From: Dryomyza anilis
Lineage: Eukaryota > Arthropoda > Insecta > Diptera > Dryomyzidae
DNA length: 64,000 nucleotides
Assembly: GCA_951804985.1 (NCBI GenBank)
Contig: OX638135.1
Span: 38,662,002-38,726,001, forward strand
Direction: 5' to 3'
The notes under the pieces: generated by a model
Seen by the model: only the letters and a program-made list of their open reading frames with translations
The model's database searches: none
What the model was told of the DNA's origin: nothing
In this document: in pieces, positions 23,905 through 33,792 of the stretch
Position numbering within the stretch: the first letter of the stretch is position 1
How the letters are laid out: every line of letters starts with the position of its first letter
Made by a program: the position numbers and the translations under genes

Positions 23905-25690
23905 GATTGGGGGTTCAAATGGTGTAGTGCATGCGCAATTCAGTAACCGACCTCTGTTAGTTATCATAGCCTCTCCCACACAATTCCTAGTCTCACCTTC
24001 ATGTTGGTGAACCCCGTTAACCCGGGAACCAGCTGAAGATCGGGTTTCAACCCCGGTGGGAAGTCTGGTCGGGGACAATCGAGACAGGGATATTGGTCCT
24101 CCAAAACGAGGGTCGTGCGTTGGGCTTGAACCCGCTACGGAAAAAAAAGGCAGCGAATACAGACAATATGCCTCGGATACCGACCCGAAAACACAATGAC
24201 AACCAACGCAAACGCATGTTTTACGAATATACACCTGGAATGTCCGAACCTTTTATAGGGAAGGTGCCACTATCCAGCTGGTTGACAAGGCTGCCATCAC
24301 CGCAATCCAGGAAATGTGATGGACAGGATGCTCTAAACAGGCATCCTGTGACATATATTACAGCTGCCATGCGGAGAGGTATGAAGTTGGTTGTGGATTT
24401 GTAGTCGGCAAGGACTCCGTCACAATTCAGCCTCCACGACAATATCTCCGATAATGGAATGGGTCTGATCGACTTCGCCGCAGCTCGAAACATGGTAAGA
24501 AGTAGTACTAGATTCAAGCATCTAAATATTCACAAGGCCACGTGGCGGTCACCCGATCAACCAAATTGATCATGTTGTAATTGACGGAAGGCACGCTTCT
24601 AGTGTGATGGACGTACGTTCGATCCGAAATGCCAACATCAACTCGTATATCTTCCTTGTAGCAGCCAAGGTTCGCACACGCTTATCCGCTGCGAAAAATG
24701 CAACCCACGCAAAGAAAGCTGGACGTCAGTAATCTGCACACACAACATACCGAAGAAGCTCGACTCTCACACCGGGTTGCCCAAGGCACTCACCCTTTCG
24801 ATAATATATGCGCGCAGTGGACACACGTCTCCCGCTCAATGCGTACGGCTGCCGAAGAGGTGATTCGATTTCAACGCCCACTACGGAACAAGTGGTACGA
24901 CGAAGAGTGTCGCGCTGCCACTGTAGAGAAAGACGATGCATATAGAGCCACCCTGCAATCGGTAGTTACGCGAGCCGCGAAGGAGCGATACAGAGAGAAG
25001 AGAAGGGAAGAGAAACATCTTTTCAGGCGTAAGAAAAGAGAATTAGAAAGACGCGAGTGTGAAGATATTGAGAAGCATGACCCTCTTCCTGTCAAGACGA
25101 TCACGGGAATCTAGTAGATGTCCAGGGTAGACTGAGATTATGGAGAGAACACTTCTCCGATCTTCTAGCAGGCGATGATGACAACTACTCCGCCGATAGA
25201 GCTGACGACGGCGTTGACATACCGCCGCCTGACCGTGCTGAGGTCTGCACAGCCATCAACAGGCTGAAAAACAACAAATCCGCAGGAGCTGATTAGCTCA
25301 TAACGAGAATACACCAGCTCATCAGCGGAATCTAGTCAAAAGAAATCATGCCCAGCGAATGAAATCTCAGTATATTGATCATGTTGTAATTGACTCTGTT
25401 GTAATTGACTCTGTTGTAATTGACTCTCACACTCTGCCCAATCCATAAGAAGGGGGATTCCATGATACGCGCCAACTACCGTGAGATAAGTCTCCTCGAA
25501 ATCACGTATAAAGTTCTAACGAGCGTATTATGTGAAAGACTGAAGCCCATCGTCAACAGACTGATTGGATCTTATCAGTGCGGCTTCAGACCTGGCAAGT
25601 CCACCATAGAATCGATTTTCACAAATCCTGGAAAAGTCCAAAGAGAGGCAGATCGACACCCACCACCACCTCTTCGTCGACTACATCCAA
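23905..25690 (+). pseudogene. RTE-like LINE, copy 1 (decayed)
   Basis: The 5' end aligns with the 5' end of LINE copy 3 (read on minus from 38663): GGTTCAAATGGTGTAGTGCA against GGTTCAGAATGGTGTAGTGC. Coding remnants in order are: start region (MPRIPTRKHNDN), endonuclease pieces (YTPGMSEP, then a large gap, RSPDQ, NQIDHVVIDGRHAS), the arginine-rich linker (HTEEARLSHRVAQGTHPFD, WYDEECRAATVEKD, REKRREEKHLFRRKKREL), and RT entry (LCPIHKKGDSMIRANYREI, LCERLKPIVNRLIG, YQCGFRPGKSTI). Such ORFs are often auto-annotated as craniofacial development protein 2-like in insects. The RTE assignment is my inference. Many stops. Confidence 0.8.
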
Positions 25691-26139
25691 GTACAAATGG
25701 TCACAAAGAATCTTTGATGAGAACAGAAGGCGTTCCTTCTTTTGCTAATTTTAATAATGTACGTTTCGCTAAATAGGGTACGCAATTGACGCCAAATGTA
25801 ACCGTTTTTCATTCGAACTCCCACAGCTCATCTCCAGGAAAATGTCTAAAGAAAATTCGCTGAAACGGGGTAATTTTTTCATCAACCAGAATCTGCCGAT
25901 ACATCTTTTGAATGTCGGAATTAAAAACATATTTGAAAAAACGCAATTTAATAATGAGCATCGTGAGATCACTCTGAAGAACCGGTCCGAAATGTAAAAC
26001 TTCATTTAAACGGTTGCCATTTGATGTAGGACTCGATGCGTTAAAAACGACTCGAACTTTTGTTGTCGAACTTTTGGCCTTTATTAACAGCATTTAACAG
26101 CATGATGAGGGAGGTAGTAGTAATGTGGCCTAGTTTAAA
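25691..26139 (-). pseudogene. BEL copy E: reverse transcriptase fragment
   Basis: The minus strand reads YLPHHAV (26112-26135), a short duplication (TGCTGTTAA twice), then STTKVRVVFNASSP, VLHFGPVLQSDLTMLIIK, FFKYVFNSDIQKMYRQILVD and TPFQRIFFRHFPGDELWE. In another frame comes KTVTFGVNC. This is the first half of the BEL RT palm, cut off before YVDD. It is the continuation of the protease/linker at 27716-28323, separated from it by a satellite-bearing insert. Confidence 0.85.
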
Positions 26140-27715
26140 ATAATCTCTTACGTAGCAAAATGATGAAATTTTTGAACAAAACTAAATATTTTTTTTAATC
26201 AATTTTCAATGTTTTTTTAACTATAATATAAATTAAAGACCCACTAAGAATAATCTAGAACCATTTTTCTTATAACATAGTTTAAGAGATATGAGCCTTC
26301 AAAGATAGGAAAAAAAAAATGCATACCATACATAACTATATAGAAAATACATATTAGAACATAACTAAAATTTCCTTGCATATCCTCTCAAATCCTTAAA
26401 ATTGAATTTAGGCTTTTACCTTGGCTTAAACCTTTTGAAAAAAAATTTCCTGTTTGCTCCGGTTTACAAATTTATATGAATAGTGTGTAAAAAATATAAA
26501 AATACCAAAAATCTATTAATTCATCCACATTTCATAAAATTTCACGTCAAAAATTTCAATTAGGGTAATATTATGTCATGTTAATAATTTTATATCAATT
26601 AAACCTAGAGATATCATTTATTCGCACTAACTTTTCTCTAATCACATTTCCTGATAAGGAGAAATTATATGGCAAATACTACCATTTTTATTCTAATTAA
26701 ATACTTTTGTGCCTTTTTTGTAAATTTATTCCAAGAACTGCAAGTGATATCCTTCATTCTCACTAACTTTTTTAATCACAATCAATGTGATAAAAAATAA
26801 CAAAAAATATATCAGCCCGATATCAATCCCAGATTAGGAGAAATTTCATTGCAAATATTACCATTTTTCATACATTTGTGCTTTTTATCGTAAATTTATT
26901 TCAAGGACTGCAAGCGATATATTAGTTCGCACTAACTTTTTTCTAATCACATGTGGGTAAAATATCGTTCCGAATTAGATATCGTTCCGAATTAGAAGAT
27001 ATTACATGGCAAAAATTACCATTTTTCATACATTTGTTCCTTTTTTGTAAATTTGTTCAAAGGACTGCAATCAATATCCTTCGTCCGCACTAACATTTTT
27101 TCAATCACAATCAATGTGATAAAAAATTATTGCGATATCGTTCCCGGATTAGAATGAATTACATGACAAAAAATGCTAGTTTTATTCTAATATTTTTTAA
27201 ATTTATTCCATGGACTGAAAAAGATATCCTTCGTTCGCACTAACTTTTGTCTAATCACAATCAATGTGGTATAAAAAAAAAAAAAAATTATCATGATATC
27301 TATCTCGGATTAGGAGAAATTACATGGCAAAAATCGCAATTTTATTTTCTAATTTCATACATATGTGCCTTTTTTTGTAAATTTATTTTAAGGATTGCTA
27401 ACGATATCCTTCATTAACACTAACTTATTTCAGATCACTATCAATGTGGTAAAAAATTAAAAATATATCATACCAATATGGGCTCCAGATTTTAAAATAC
27501 CACATGTCAAAATTTTCCAAAATATTCTCGAAGTTTAAATATTTTTACATAACTTTTGTGAATCAATAGAAGACATTCTGTAAAGCATAACTATACCTCG
27601 ATATTTTTTTATTAAATAAAAAAAAATCAACGAAATCAACCGATTTGTTTTGAAGTTATTAAATTTTGTTCAAAAAAAGTGCTTTTTTGTTCACCGTGCG
27701 ACTTCATCATACTCA
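26140..27715. mobile_element. satellite-bearing insert inside BEL copy E
   Basis: This non-coding segment interrupts a BEL pol frame between the pre-RT linker and the RT entry motif. Near its ends are inverted similar stretches: TTTTTGAACAAAACTAAATA on the left and, reversed, TTTTTGAACAAAATTTAATA on the right, so a TIR transposon is likely. The interior is a diverged tandem array. No transposase is encoded, and the exact ends and target duplication are not resolved. Confidence 0.6.
26570..27480. repeat. diverged ~150-180 bp satellite array (about 5-6 units)
   Basis: Each unit contains, in order, a GGACTGCAA..GATATCCTTC phrase, a CGCACTAACTTTT..CAATC phrase, a GTGATAAAAAAT phrase and a CGGATTAGGAGAAATTACA phrase. 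GGACTGCAA-like landmarks occur near 26735, 26902, 27058, 27210 and 27390. Units differ in length and substitutions, so the array is old. Confidence 0.8.
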
Positions 27716-28323
27716 GATTTTTACGCAGAATTCTTTAAGAGTCGACCCTCACTGCGTAAAAATTGGCGCGTTTAAATATGGCGAGAATTTCCCAAACAGA
27801 TTTCCCTTGAAATCCTGCTTTAAATGGTAATATCTGAAGAGGATGAGAGAGGTAATATCTGAAGAGGATGATGCCACGTCTCGTGGCACCTCTTCCATCT
27901 CCCAAAAAGCTGCGATCTACCTATCTAACCTCATTAAACCTCATTAAAATAAGAGACGCATTTCGAAACCGTATTTTTATTGGTGGTCGGTGCCGCTCCA
28001 GTTAAATTTCATCCAAAAACTGTCTCTTGCGCAATAAGTGAGCCGAGCACGTTCTTTCGGATACCTTCTAAAATCAGCCGTGGATAGAGATCGCCACCGA
28101 TCAACACATCCACCTGGCTACGACAATAGAAACGTTTATCTGCCAATTGCAAATCTCGAAAAGCTTGACGTAGCAATGGATCAACAGCGCATGTTGGTAG
28201 ATTACCGGTTAGCTGTGATAACACCAACGCTAATGCCCATGCCTCAATAAGAATAGTTGGGTCAATAGGTGATCCTAACTCAAACGTACAGAATTTATAA
28301 ATCGATGCTGACACGACGCACAC
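27716..28323 (-). pseudogene. BEL copy E: protease C-terminal part and pre-RT linker
   Basis: The frame 28323-28009 reads FELGSPIDPTILIEA, LSQLTGNLPT, LQLADKRFY, VDVLIGGDLYPRLI and LIAQETVFG. This is the second half of a BEL protease, lacking the catalytic aspartate region. The following frame continues with a linker similar to RQIAAFWEMEEVPRDV and then decays toward 27716. There is a small tandem duplication of GGTAATATCTGAAGAGGATG at 27827-27869. Confidence 0.82.
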
Positions 28324-28584
28324 AAAAAATGAAATATTTCAAGTACAAAATCTGATGATAAGGTTCGTTAAACAATACTTAAAAACTAAGAAATCAGAGC
28401 CACACGGATTCTCCAAAGTCAAACATTAAATTGTATTGCGTAAAATAGGTAATTCACCAATTTTGAAGTTTCCATGAGTGTAATTATTATTTCTTACTTG
28501 GAAATATGTAAGTATTATACAATACATAGATTAAAATGTAGAATTTCTTATATCTAGTGATGATTCTCTTTTGTTTATATGTTA
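28324..28584. other. AT-rich spacer, nothing recognised
   Basis: There is no coding or repeat signal beyond base composition between BEL copy E and the inverted-repeat-bounded locus. Confidence 0.5.
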
Positions 28585-28599
28585 CTACCCAAGTAACCA
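28585..28599. repeat. left 15-bp inverted terminal motif CTACCCAAGTAACCA
   Basis: This motif is exactly reverse-complementary to 40021-40035, 11.4 kb away. It marks the outer boundary of the duplicated locus and could be a transposon terminus. No matching target duplication is visible next to the two copies. Confidence 0.65.
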
Positions 28600-28859
28600 A
28601 GGCTTGACAATTGCCACAAACTTTTGTGTCAAATGTGTAGCTTTTAAGTTACCTCTAATGTTGCAAATTAGTAATTTTTGGTTCCAAAGCGGTGGCTAAA
28701 ATCACTCTTTTAAAAAATGTTCTCAAATTGTTTTTTTTTTAGGTGCGCGTTAAAATTAGAGAGGGTAAAATACAAGCTTTAACCCGAAAATTTGAACCGA
28801 TTGTTAAATTAGAGTTGTAGTTTGCCGAAAAATATTTTCGTAAAGACTTATATTATTAT

Positions 28860-29837
28860 GACTTAGCATATTTTTGACCAGAGCTGTAAAAGTTGGATTA
28901 CGATTACTTTTGATTACGATTACTAAAGAATCGTAATCAAAAATTTTGATTACGATTCTTTGGTAGTCGTAATCAAAAATTTTGATTACGATTAAAAATA
29001 ATCAAAAAGTAATTTGATTCTTAGTACATTTTTTGGTTATTTTCAAGACTACTTTAAAATAATCAAAAACTAGTAATCCGACTACTTTTTTATACCCTAC
29101 ACTAAGAGTGAAAGGGTATATTCAGTTTGGTACTCCGTTTGTAACACCTAGAAGGAAGCATCTCCGGTATGGAAAAGTATATATTTCTTGATCAGCAAAT
29201 TTAGCGATGTCCGTTTGTCTGTCCGTTTGTCTGTCCGTCTGTCTGTCTGTTGAAATCACTACTCCTTAAACAATTGAAAAGTTAGATAAATCAAACTAAT
29301 AATTTAGATTACTTATATACCTACGCTGTATGTGCGAAAAAATTGGCGAGATCGGTCCATTGTGACCTGTGATCTGACCATTTATATTCAAATACCTCAT
29401 ACTAAATTTACATCTACAGATCATTTTTACTGTATACGTGCTTAGGTAAACTTTTTTGGTCAAATATATATTGAAATTATACGACTTGTGGGTTCCAAAA
29501 AAAAAATCGAAATTCGGTACACCTACCCATTTGCAAATATGGATATCAAATGAATGGAATTTCTTCAGCGATGGAAAGTTTGTAGTTATTTTCAGGATAC
29601 GTATACACTCATGACCTATATACCACATTGAATGGTAACCACACATATGTGTAGGGTATTTATAGTCGGTTTAGACCGACTATAATTTTGATAATCCTAA
29701 CTATCATAATAACACCAAATTTAAAATTTCCCATGTGATCTAACCTTCCCAACTGGTTTTTGATTATTTTCACAAAACTAAAGATTATTTTCAGATTATT
29801 TGAAAATAATCAAATAATCCGACTATTTTTTTTTGAT
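28860..29837 (+). repeat. dispersed dipteran repeat, forward arm ('Y')
   Basis: It begins with alternating GATTACGATT/AATCAAAAA palindromic stretches. It then holds a block starting TATACCCTACACTAAGAGTG and GGGTATATTCAG, leading to GTCCGTTTGTCTGTCCG repeats, then a block with TTATAGTCGGTTTAGACCGA. The same sequence, inverted, forms 38690-40010, and parts recur at 31041-31609, 34868-35760 and more distantly 63360-64000. It is non-coding. I know similar GGGTATA...GTCCGTC repeats from fly genomes but cannot name the family. Confidence 0.75.
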
Positions 29838-29839
29838 TA

Positions 29840-31033
29840 AGGAGTGCGTCATTAGAAATGTGTGCATCGAAAAATAAAAATATCTCAGTAACCACTTTGT
29901 CAATTTTCAAAAAGTTAACATTTTATTAAAGTAAATTTTATTCATAGTAATTATAAAAAAAAATACAAACAAATAATTAATCAATGATAAAATTATTAAC
30001 TTTTTCTGCAACTCCTATCATTAGGGCCTTCACAGTCTCTTCCTCGATCCTTTGGCTTGCAGCACACCATTGACGCCGAAAATTTACAACGTCCTTAGAT
30101 ACCCGTTTGGTGGTCTTCAATTCCCTTTTTACCAGAGCCCAATATCTCTCGATTGGCCGGAGCTCTGGGCAATTCGGTGGGTTCGCTTCTCTAGGGACAA
30201 ACACTATATTATTTTTCTGGTACCAATCCAAGACAGCTTTACTGTAGTGACACGAAGCAAGATCAGGCCAAAAAAAGGTAGACACTTCATGTTGTCTTAA
30301 AAATGGTAGAAGTCTCTTCTGTAAGCACTCCTTCAAATATATTTCCGTGTTAATTGTCCCAGTGATCACGAAAATTTTGCTTCGTTTGCCACAACTACAA
30401 ATTGCTTGCCACACGAGAAATTTTCTTGGAAAATTTGCTCTTCTTTGGGTCTTAAATTTATCCGGGACATTTCCTCTAGCATCGGCAACATAAAATTCTT
30501 GGCCAGGAAGCTGAGAAAAGTCGGAAAGAACGTATGTTTCGTCATCCATAATGCAACATTCGTACTTTTTCACAAAATTGTTTTTAAGCTTTTTAGCACG
30601 CTTTTTTGCCTCAACATTTTTTGCTGCATTCCGATCTGGGACTTTTTGAACTTTATATGTCTTCAGACCAGCTTCGAGTTTAGCTCTCCGTACAAAAGAC
30701 TCAGAGCATCCAACTTTGAGAGCCACATTTCGTCCTGAGAGATTCGGGTTTTTCTTCAGCACGGTAACCACCGTCTTCGCTTTGTTTCGGCCACCAGAAC
30801 CTTTCTTTTTGCCTGTTCCTGGCTTCCTATCATAGCTAAGGTCCGCTTTGAACTTTTGAAGTACTTTTGATACAGTGTTCCGGTGAGCTTTTACAATTTT
30901 AGCAATCCTTTTATATGTAAAGTGAGGATTATTTAAGAAATTTTTTATAATTTCCTCAAGCACTTTTTGTTCATCGCCCATTTTTTCGCTGCATAACAAA
31001 CCAATTTTGCAAAAGTTACATACTACATACAAT
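29840..31033 (-). mobile_element. mariner copy 1, right TIR missing
   Basis: The left terminus AGGAGTGCGTCATTAGAAA is preceded by TA. The transposase frame is intact, but the sequence leaves the element at about 31033, where the duplication junction (ACATACTACATAC then AATACATATAAAC) begins. It cannot be mobilised normally from this site. Confidence 0.9.
29977..31032 (-). CDS. Tc1/mariner-superfamily transposase, DD37E by count (copy 1)
   Basis: An intact 351-residue frame. A helix-turn-helix DNA-binding region occupies about residues 22-62 (TYKRIAKIVKAHRNTVSKVL), followed by a second one at about 95-118 (NLSGRNVALKVGCSESFVRR). Catalytic residues by alignment to known motifs are D164 in MDDETYV, D257 in FWPDLASCHY and E295 in RPIERYWA. 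The 37 residues between the last two give a DD37E pattern. Length is normal for the superfamily. The reading frame begins a few residues late relative to copy 2 because the upstream part of the element was lost at the duplication junction; Met18 (MGDEQK) is an alternative start. The protein matches copy 2 along its whole shared length. Confidence 0.93.
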   Translation of the reverse strand: MYVVCNFCKIGLLCSEKMGDEQKVLEEIIKNFLNNPHFTYKRIAKIVKAHRNTVSKVLQKFKADLSYDRKPGTGKKKGSGGRNKAKTVVTVLKKNPNLSGRNVALKVGCSESFVRRAKLEAGLKTYKVQKVPDRNAAKNVEAKKRAKKLKNNFVKKYECCIMDDETYVLSDFSQLPGQEFYVADARGNVPDKFKTQRRANFPRKFLVWQAICSCGKRSKIFVITGTINTEIYLKECLQKRLLPFLRQHEVSTFFWPDLASCHYSKAVLDWYQKNNIVFVPREANPPNCPELRPIERYWALVKRELKTTKRVSKDVVNFRRQWCAASQRIEEETVKALMIGVAEKVNNFIID

Positions 31034-31611
31034 ACATATAAACAATTGAAAAGTTAGATAAATCAAACTAATAATTTAGATTACTTATATACCTACGCTG
31101 TATGTGCGAAAAAATTGGCGAGATCGGTCCATTGTGACCTGTGATCTGACCATTTATATTCAAATACCTCATACTAAATTTACATCTACAGATCATTTTT
31201 ACTGTATACGTGCTTAGGTAAACTTTTTTGGTCAAATATATATTGAAATTATACGACTTGTGGGTTCCAAAAAAAAAATCGAAATTCGGTACACCTACCC
31301 ATTTGCAAATATGGATATCAAATGAATGGAATTTCTTCAGCGATGGAAAGTTTGTAGTTATTTTCAGGATACGTATACACTCATGACCTATATACCACAT
31401 TGAATGGTAACCACACATATGTGTAGGGTATTTATAGTCGGTTTAGACCGACTATAATTTTGATAATCCTAACTATCATAATAACACCAAATTTAAAATT
31501 TCCCATGTGATCTAACCTTCCCAACTGGTTTTTGATTATTTTCACAAAACTAAAGATTATTTTCAGATTATTTGAAAATAATCAAATAATCCGACTATTT
31601 TTTTTTGATTA

Positions 31612-31638
31612 AGGAGTGCGTCATTAGAAATGTGTGCA
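31612..31638. repeat. mariner left TIR
   Basis: AGGAGTGCGTCATTAGAAA followed by TGTGTGCA. The first 19 bases are perfectly repeated in inverted orientation at the right end. The same terminus occurs at 29840-29866 in copy 1. Confidence 0.93.
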
Positions 31639-31749
31639 TCGAAAAATAAAAATATCTCAGTAACCACTTTGTCAATTTTCAAAAAGTTAACATTTTATTA
31701 AAGTAAATTTTATTCATAGTAATTATAAAAAAAAAATACAAACAAATAA

Positions 31750-32820
31750 TTAATCAATGATAAAATTATTAACTTTTTCTGCAACTCCTATCATTAGGGC
31801 CTTCACAGTCTCTTCCTCGATCCTTTGGCTTGCAGCACACCATTGACGCCGAAAATTTACAACGTCCTTAGATACCCGTTTGGTGGTCTTCAATTCCCTT
31901 TTTACCAGAGCCCAATATCTCTCGATTGGCCGGAGCTCTGGGCAATTCGGTGGGTTCGCTTCTCTAGGGACAAACACTATATTATTTTTCTGGTACCAAT
32001 CCAAGACAGCTTTACTGTAGTGACACGAAGCAAGATCAGGCCAAAAAAAGGTAGACACTTCATGTTGTCTTAAAAATGGTAGAAGTCTCTTCTGTAAGCA
32101 CTCCTTCAAATATATTTCCGTGTTAATTGTCCCAGTGATCACGAAAATTTTGCTTCGTTTGCCACAACTACAAATTGCTTGCCACACGAGAAATTTTCTT
32201 GGAAAATTTGCTCTTCTTTGGGTCTTAAATTTATCCGGGACATTTCCTCTAGCATCGGCAACATAAAATTCTTGGCCAGGAAGCTGAGAAAAGTCGGAAA
32301 GAACGTATGTTTCGTCATCCATAATGCAACATTCGTACTTTTTCACAAAATTGTTTTTAAGCTTTTTAGCACGCTTTTTTGCCTCAACATTTTTTGCTGC
32401 ATTCCGATCTGGGACTTTTTGAACTTTATATGTCTTCAGACCAGCTTCGAGTTTAGCTCTCCGTACAAAAGACTCAGAGCATCCAACTTTGAGAGCCACA
32501 TTTCGTCCTGAGAGATTCGGGTTTTTCTTCAGCACGGTAACCACCGTCTTCGCTTTGTTTCGGCCACCAGAACCTTTCTTTTTGCCTGTTCCTGGCTTCC
32601 TATCATAGCTAAGGTCCGCTTTGAACTTTTGAAGTACTTTTGATACAGTGTTCCGGTGAGCTTTTACAATTTTAGCAATCCTTTTATATGTAAAGTGAGG
32701 ATTATTTAAGAAATTTTTTATAATTTCCTCAAGCACTTTTTGTTCATCGCCCATTTTTTCGCTGCATAACAAACCAATTTTGCAAAAGTTACATACTACA
32801 TATTCCGACATGTTTTTCAA
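31750..32820 (-). CDS. Tc1/mariner-superfamily transposase, DD37E by count (copy 2)
   Basis: An intact 356-residue frame, the same protein as copy 1 with five extra N-terminal residues (starting MKNMSE). The likely start is either the first Met or Met4 of that frame. It would bind the TIRs through its N-terminal helix-turn-helix pair and cut and paste the element into TA sites; this is family knowledge, not shown here. The stop at 31750 is about 140 bp inside the left TIR, and the start is about 90 bp inside the right TIR, normal spacing for a compact mariner. No intron is needed. Confidence 0.95.
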   Translation of the reverse strand: MKNMSEYVVCNFCKIGLLCSEKMGDEQKVLEEIIKNFLNNPHFTYKRIAKIVKAHRNTVSKVLQKFKADLSYDRKPGTGKKKGSGGRNKAKTVVTVLKKNPNLSGRNVALKVGCSESFVRRAKLEAGLKTYKVQKVPDRNAAKNVEAKKRAKKLKNNFVKKYECCIMDDETYVLSDFSQLPGQEFYVADARGNVPDKFKTQRRANFPRKFLVWQAICSCGKRSKIFVITGTINTEIYLKECLQKRLLPFLRQHEVSTFFWPDLASCHYSKAVLDWYQKNNIVFVPREANPPNCPELRPIERYWALVKRELKTTKRVSKDVVNFRRQWCAASQRIEEETVKALMIGVAEKVNNFIID

Positions 32821-32883
32821 ACCTAACTTGATTAAAAAATGTTGTTTTGAATTCCAATGAAAAAAGTTACAGTAGAAAAAGCG

Positions 32884-32910
32884 TGCACAAGTTTCTAATG
32901 ACGCACTCCT
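32884..32910. repeat. mariner right TIR
   Basis: Reverse complement of the left TIR over 19 bases, with TGCACAAG inside. It is followed by the TA target duplication and the palindromic T-rich repeat. The equivalent end is missing from copy 1. Confidence 0.93.
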
Positions 32911-33398
32911 TATTTGAATTTTTTTGATTTTTTTTTGATTACATGAAATAAAAAAAAATGTAAGCCATCTAATTTTTTTAAGATTATGTAAATTTTTTGA
33001 TTATTTGAAATAATCAAAAAAAAAGTAATCCGTCTACTTTTTTTTGGATTATTTCAATTTTTTGAGCGTTTTTTTAACCTTTGAAATATTAAAAAAAAGT
33101 AATCCGACTACTTTTTTTTTGATTTTTTAAAATTTTTCATTATTTTTTGATTATTTCAATAATTAAAATAACTAAACTCAATATTTTCTGTCTGCTTATT
33201 ATATCGTCACTGTCATGCCAAAGAGGCATATCAGGATTCTTTAAAAATATTGGGAAATCAAATTTTGAAGTGCTTTAAAAATTAGTAAAATTTAGTTTTA
33301 GGTTTTCACTTTTTCTGTTATTTTGGTTTATTCATCAATTATTATCACTTATATAAAATATATTTGGATTTGGTAAACTTACTGAATTATAAAGACGT

Positions 33399-33792
33399 AT
33401 TTTGTGGGGCTATATTCTGATCAAAAAGCAAATACTATCGTTTTTTACGCTATAACTCTTTATTTGCGCAAGATAAAATAGTGATATAAAGACATTAATT
33501 TTTAAATCACCTGTCGATTGGCATCATTATTTATAAATATTTTTTCTGCAAATAATAAATGGCAAATTAATGCTTGGCAAAATATTTTTAAAAAATGATG
33601 CCAATCGACAGGTGCTTTAAAAACAAACAATTATTGCCTTTACATCACTATTTTATCTTGAGATAATATTTGCTTTTTGATCAGAATATAGGCTCACAAA
33701 ATTACATTACTATTTTATCTTGCGCAAATTAAGAGTTATAGCGTAAAAAACGATAATATTTGCTTTTTGATCAGAATATAGCCTCACAAAAT
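33399..33792. mobile_element. MITE-like palindromic element, copy 1 (394 bp)
   Basis: The ends are ATTTTGTGGGGC and, inverted, GCCTCACAAAAT. The arms read inward as CTATATTCTGATCAAAAAGC and TTACGCTATAACTCTT and are repeated inverted on the right. Inside is a second, separate inverted repeat (CACCTGTCGATTGGCATCAT with its complement 100 bp on). It interrupts LINE copy 2 after its LLYGAEAWTL segment. No coding capacity. Confidence 0.85.

Larger units (their letters stand above)
29268..32812. repeat. 1.77-kb tandem duplication (29268-31040 and 31041-32812)
   Basis: The two units are almost identical; I noticed one A-run length difference. The left breakpoint lies in the dispersed repeat (AAACAATTGAAAAG) and the right one lies inside the mariner 5' region. 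The first unit therefore carries a mariner lacking its right terminus, and the second carries a whole one. Near-identity implies a very recent event or an assembly duplication. Confidence 0.92.
31612..32910 (-). mobile_element. complete mariner element, copy 2 (1299 bp, TA target)
   Basis: Both termini are present: AGGAGTGCGTCATTAGAAA at 31612 and its exact reverse complement ending at 32910, with flanking TA at 31610-31611 and 32911-32912. A paralogous empty site in the same window (about 35360-35400) has TTTGATTATTTGAATTTTTT with a single TA, confirming both element limits and the TA duplication. With intact TIRs and an open transposase this copy could be autonomous. Confidence 0.95.

Noticed and set aside
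24726..25104. minus-strand frames within LINE copy 1
   Set aside because: They are antisense to the arginine/glutamate-rich LINE linker; the plus-strand reading matches LINE copy 3.
29296..29646. 116-codon minus-strand frame repeated identically at 31068-31418
   Set aside because: Identity comes from the 1.77-kb tandem duplication. The diverged copy at 34832-35172 breaks the frame, and the peptide resembles no protein, so it is a chance frame in a noncoding repeat.
30406..30738. 110-codon plus-strand frame (also 32179-32511) and 82-codon frames at 30052 and 31825
   Set aside because: They are antisense to the intact mariner transposase and are by-products of its codon usage.
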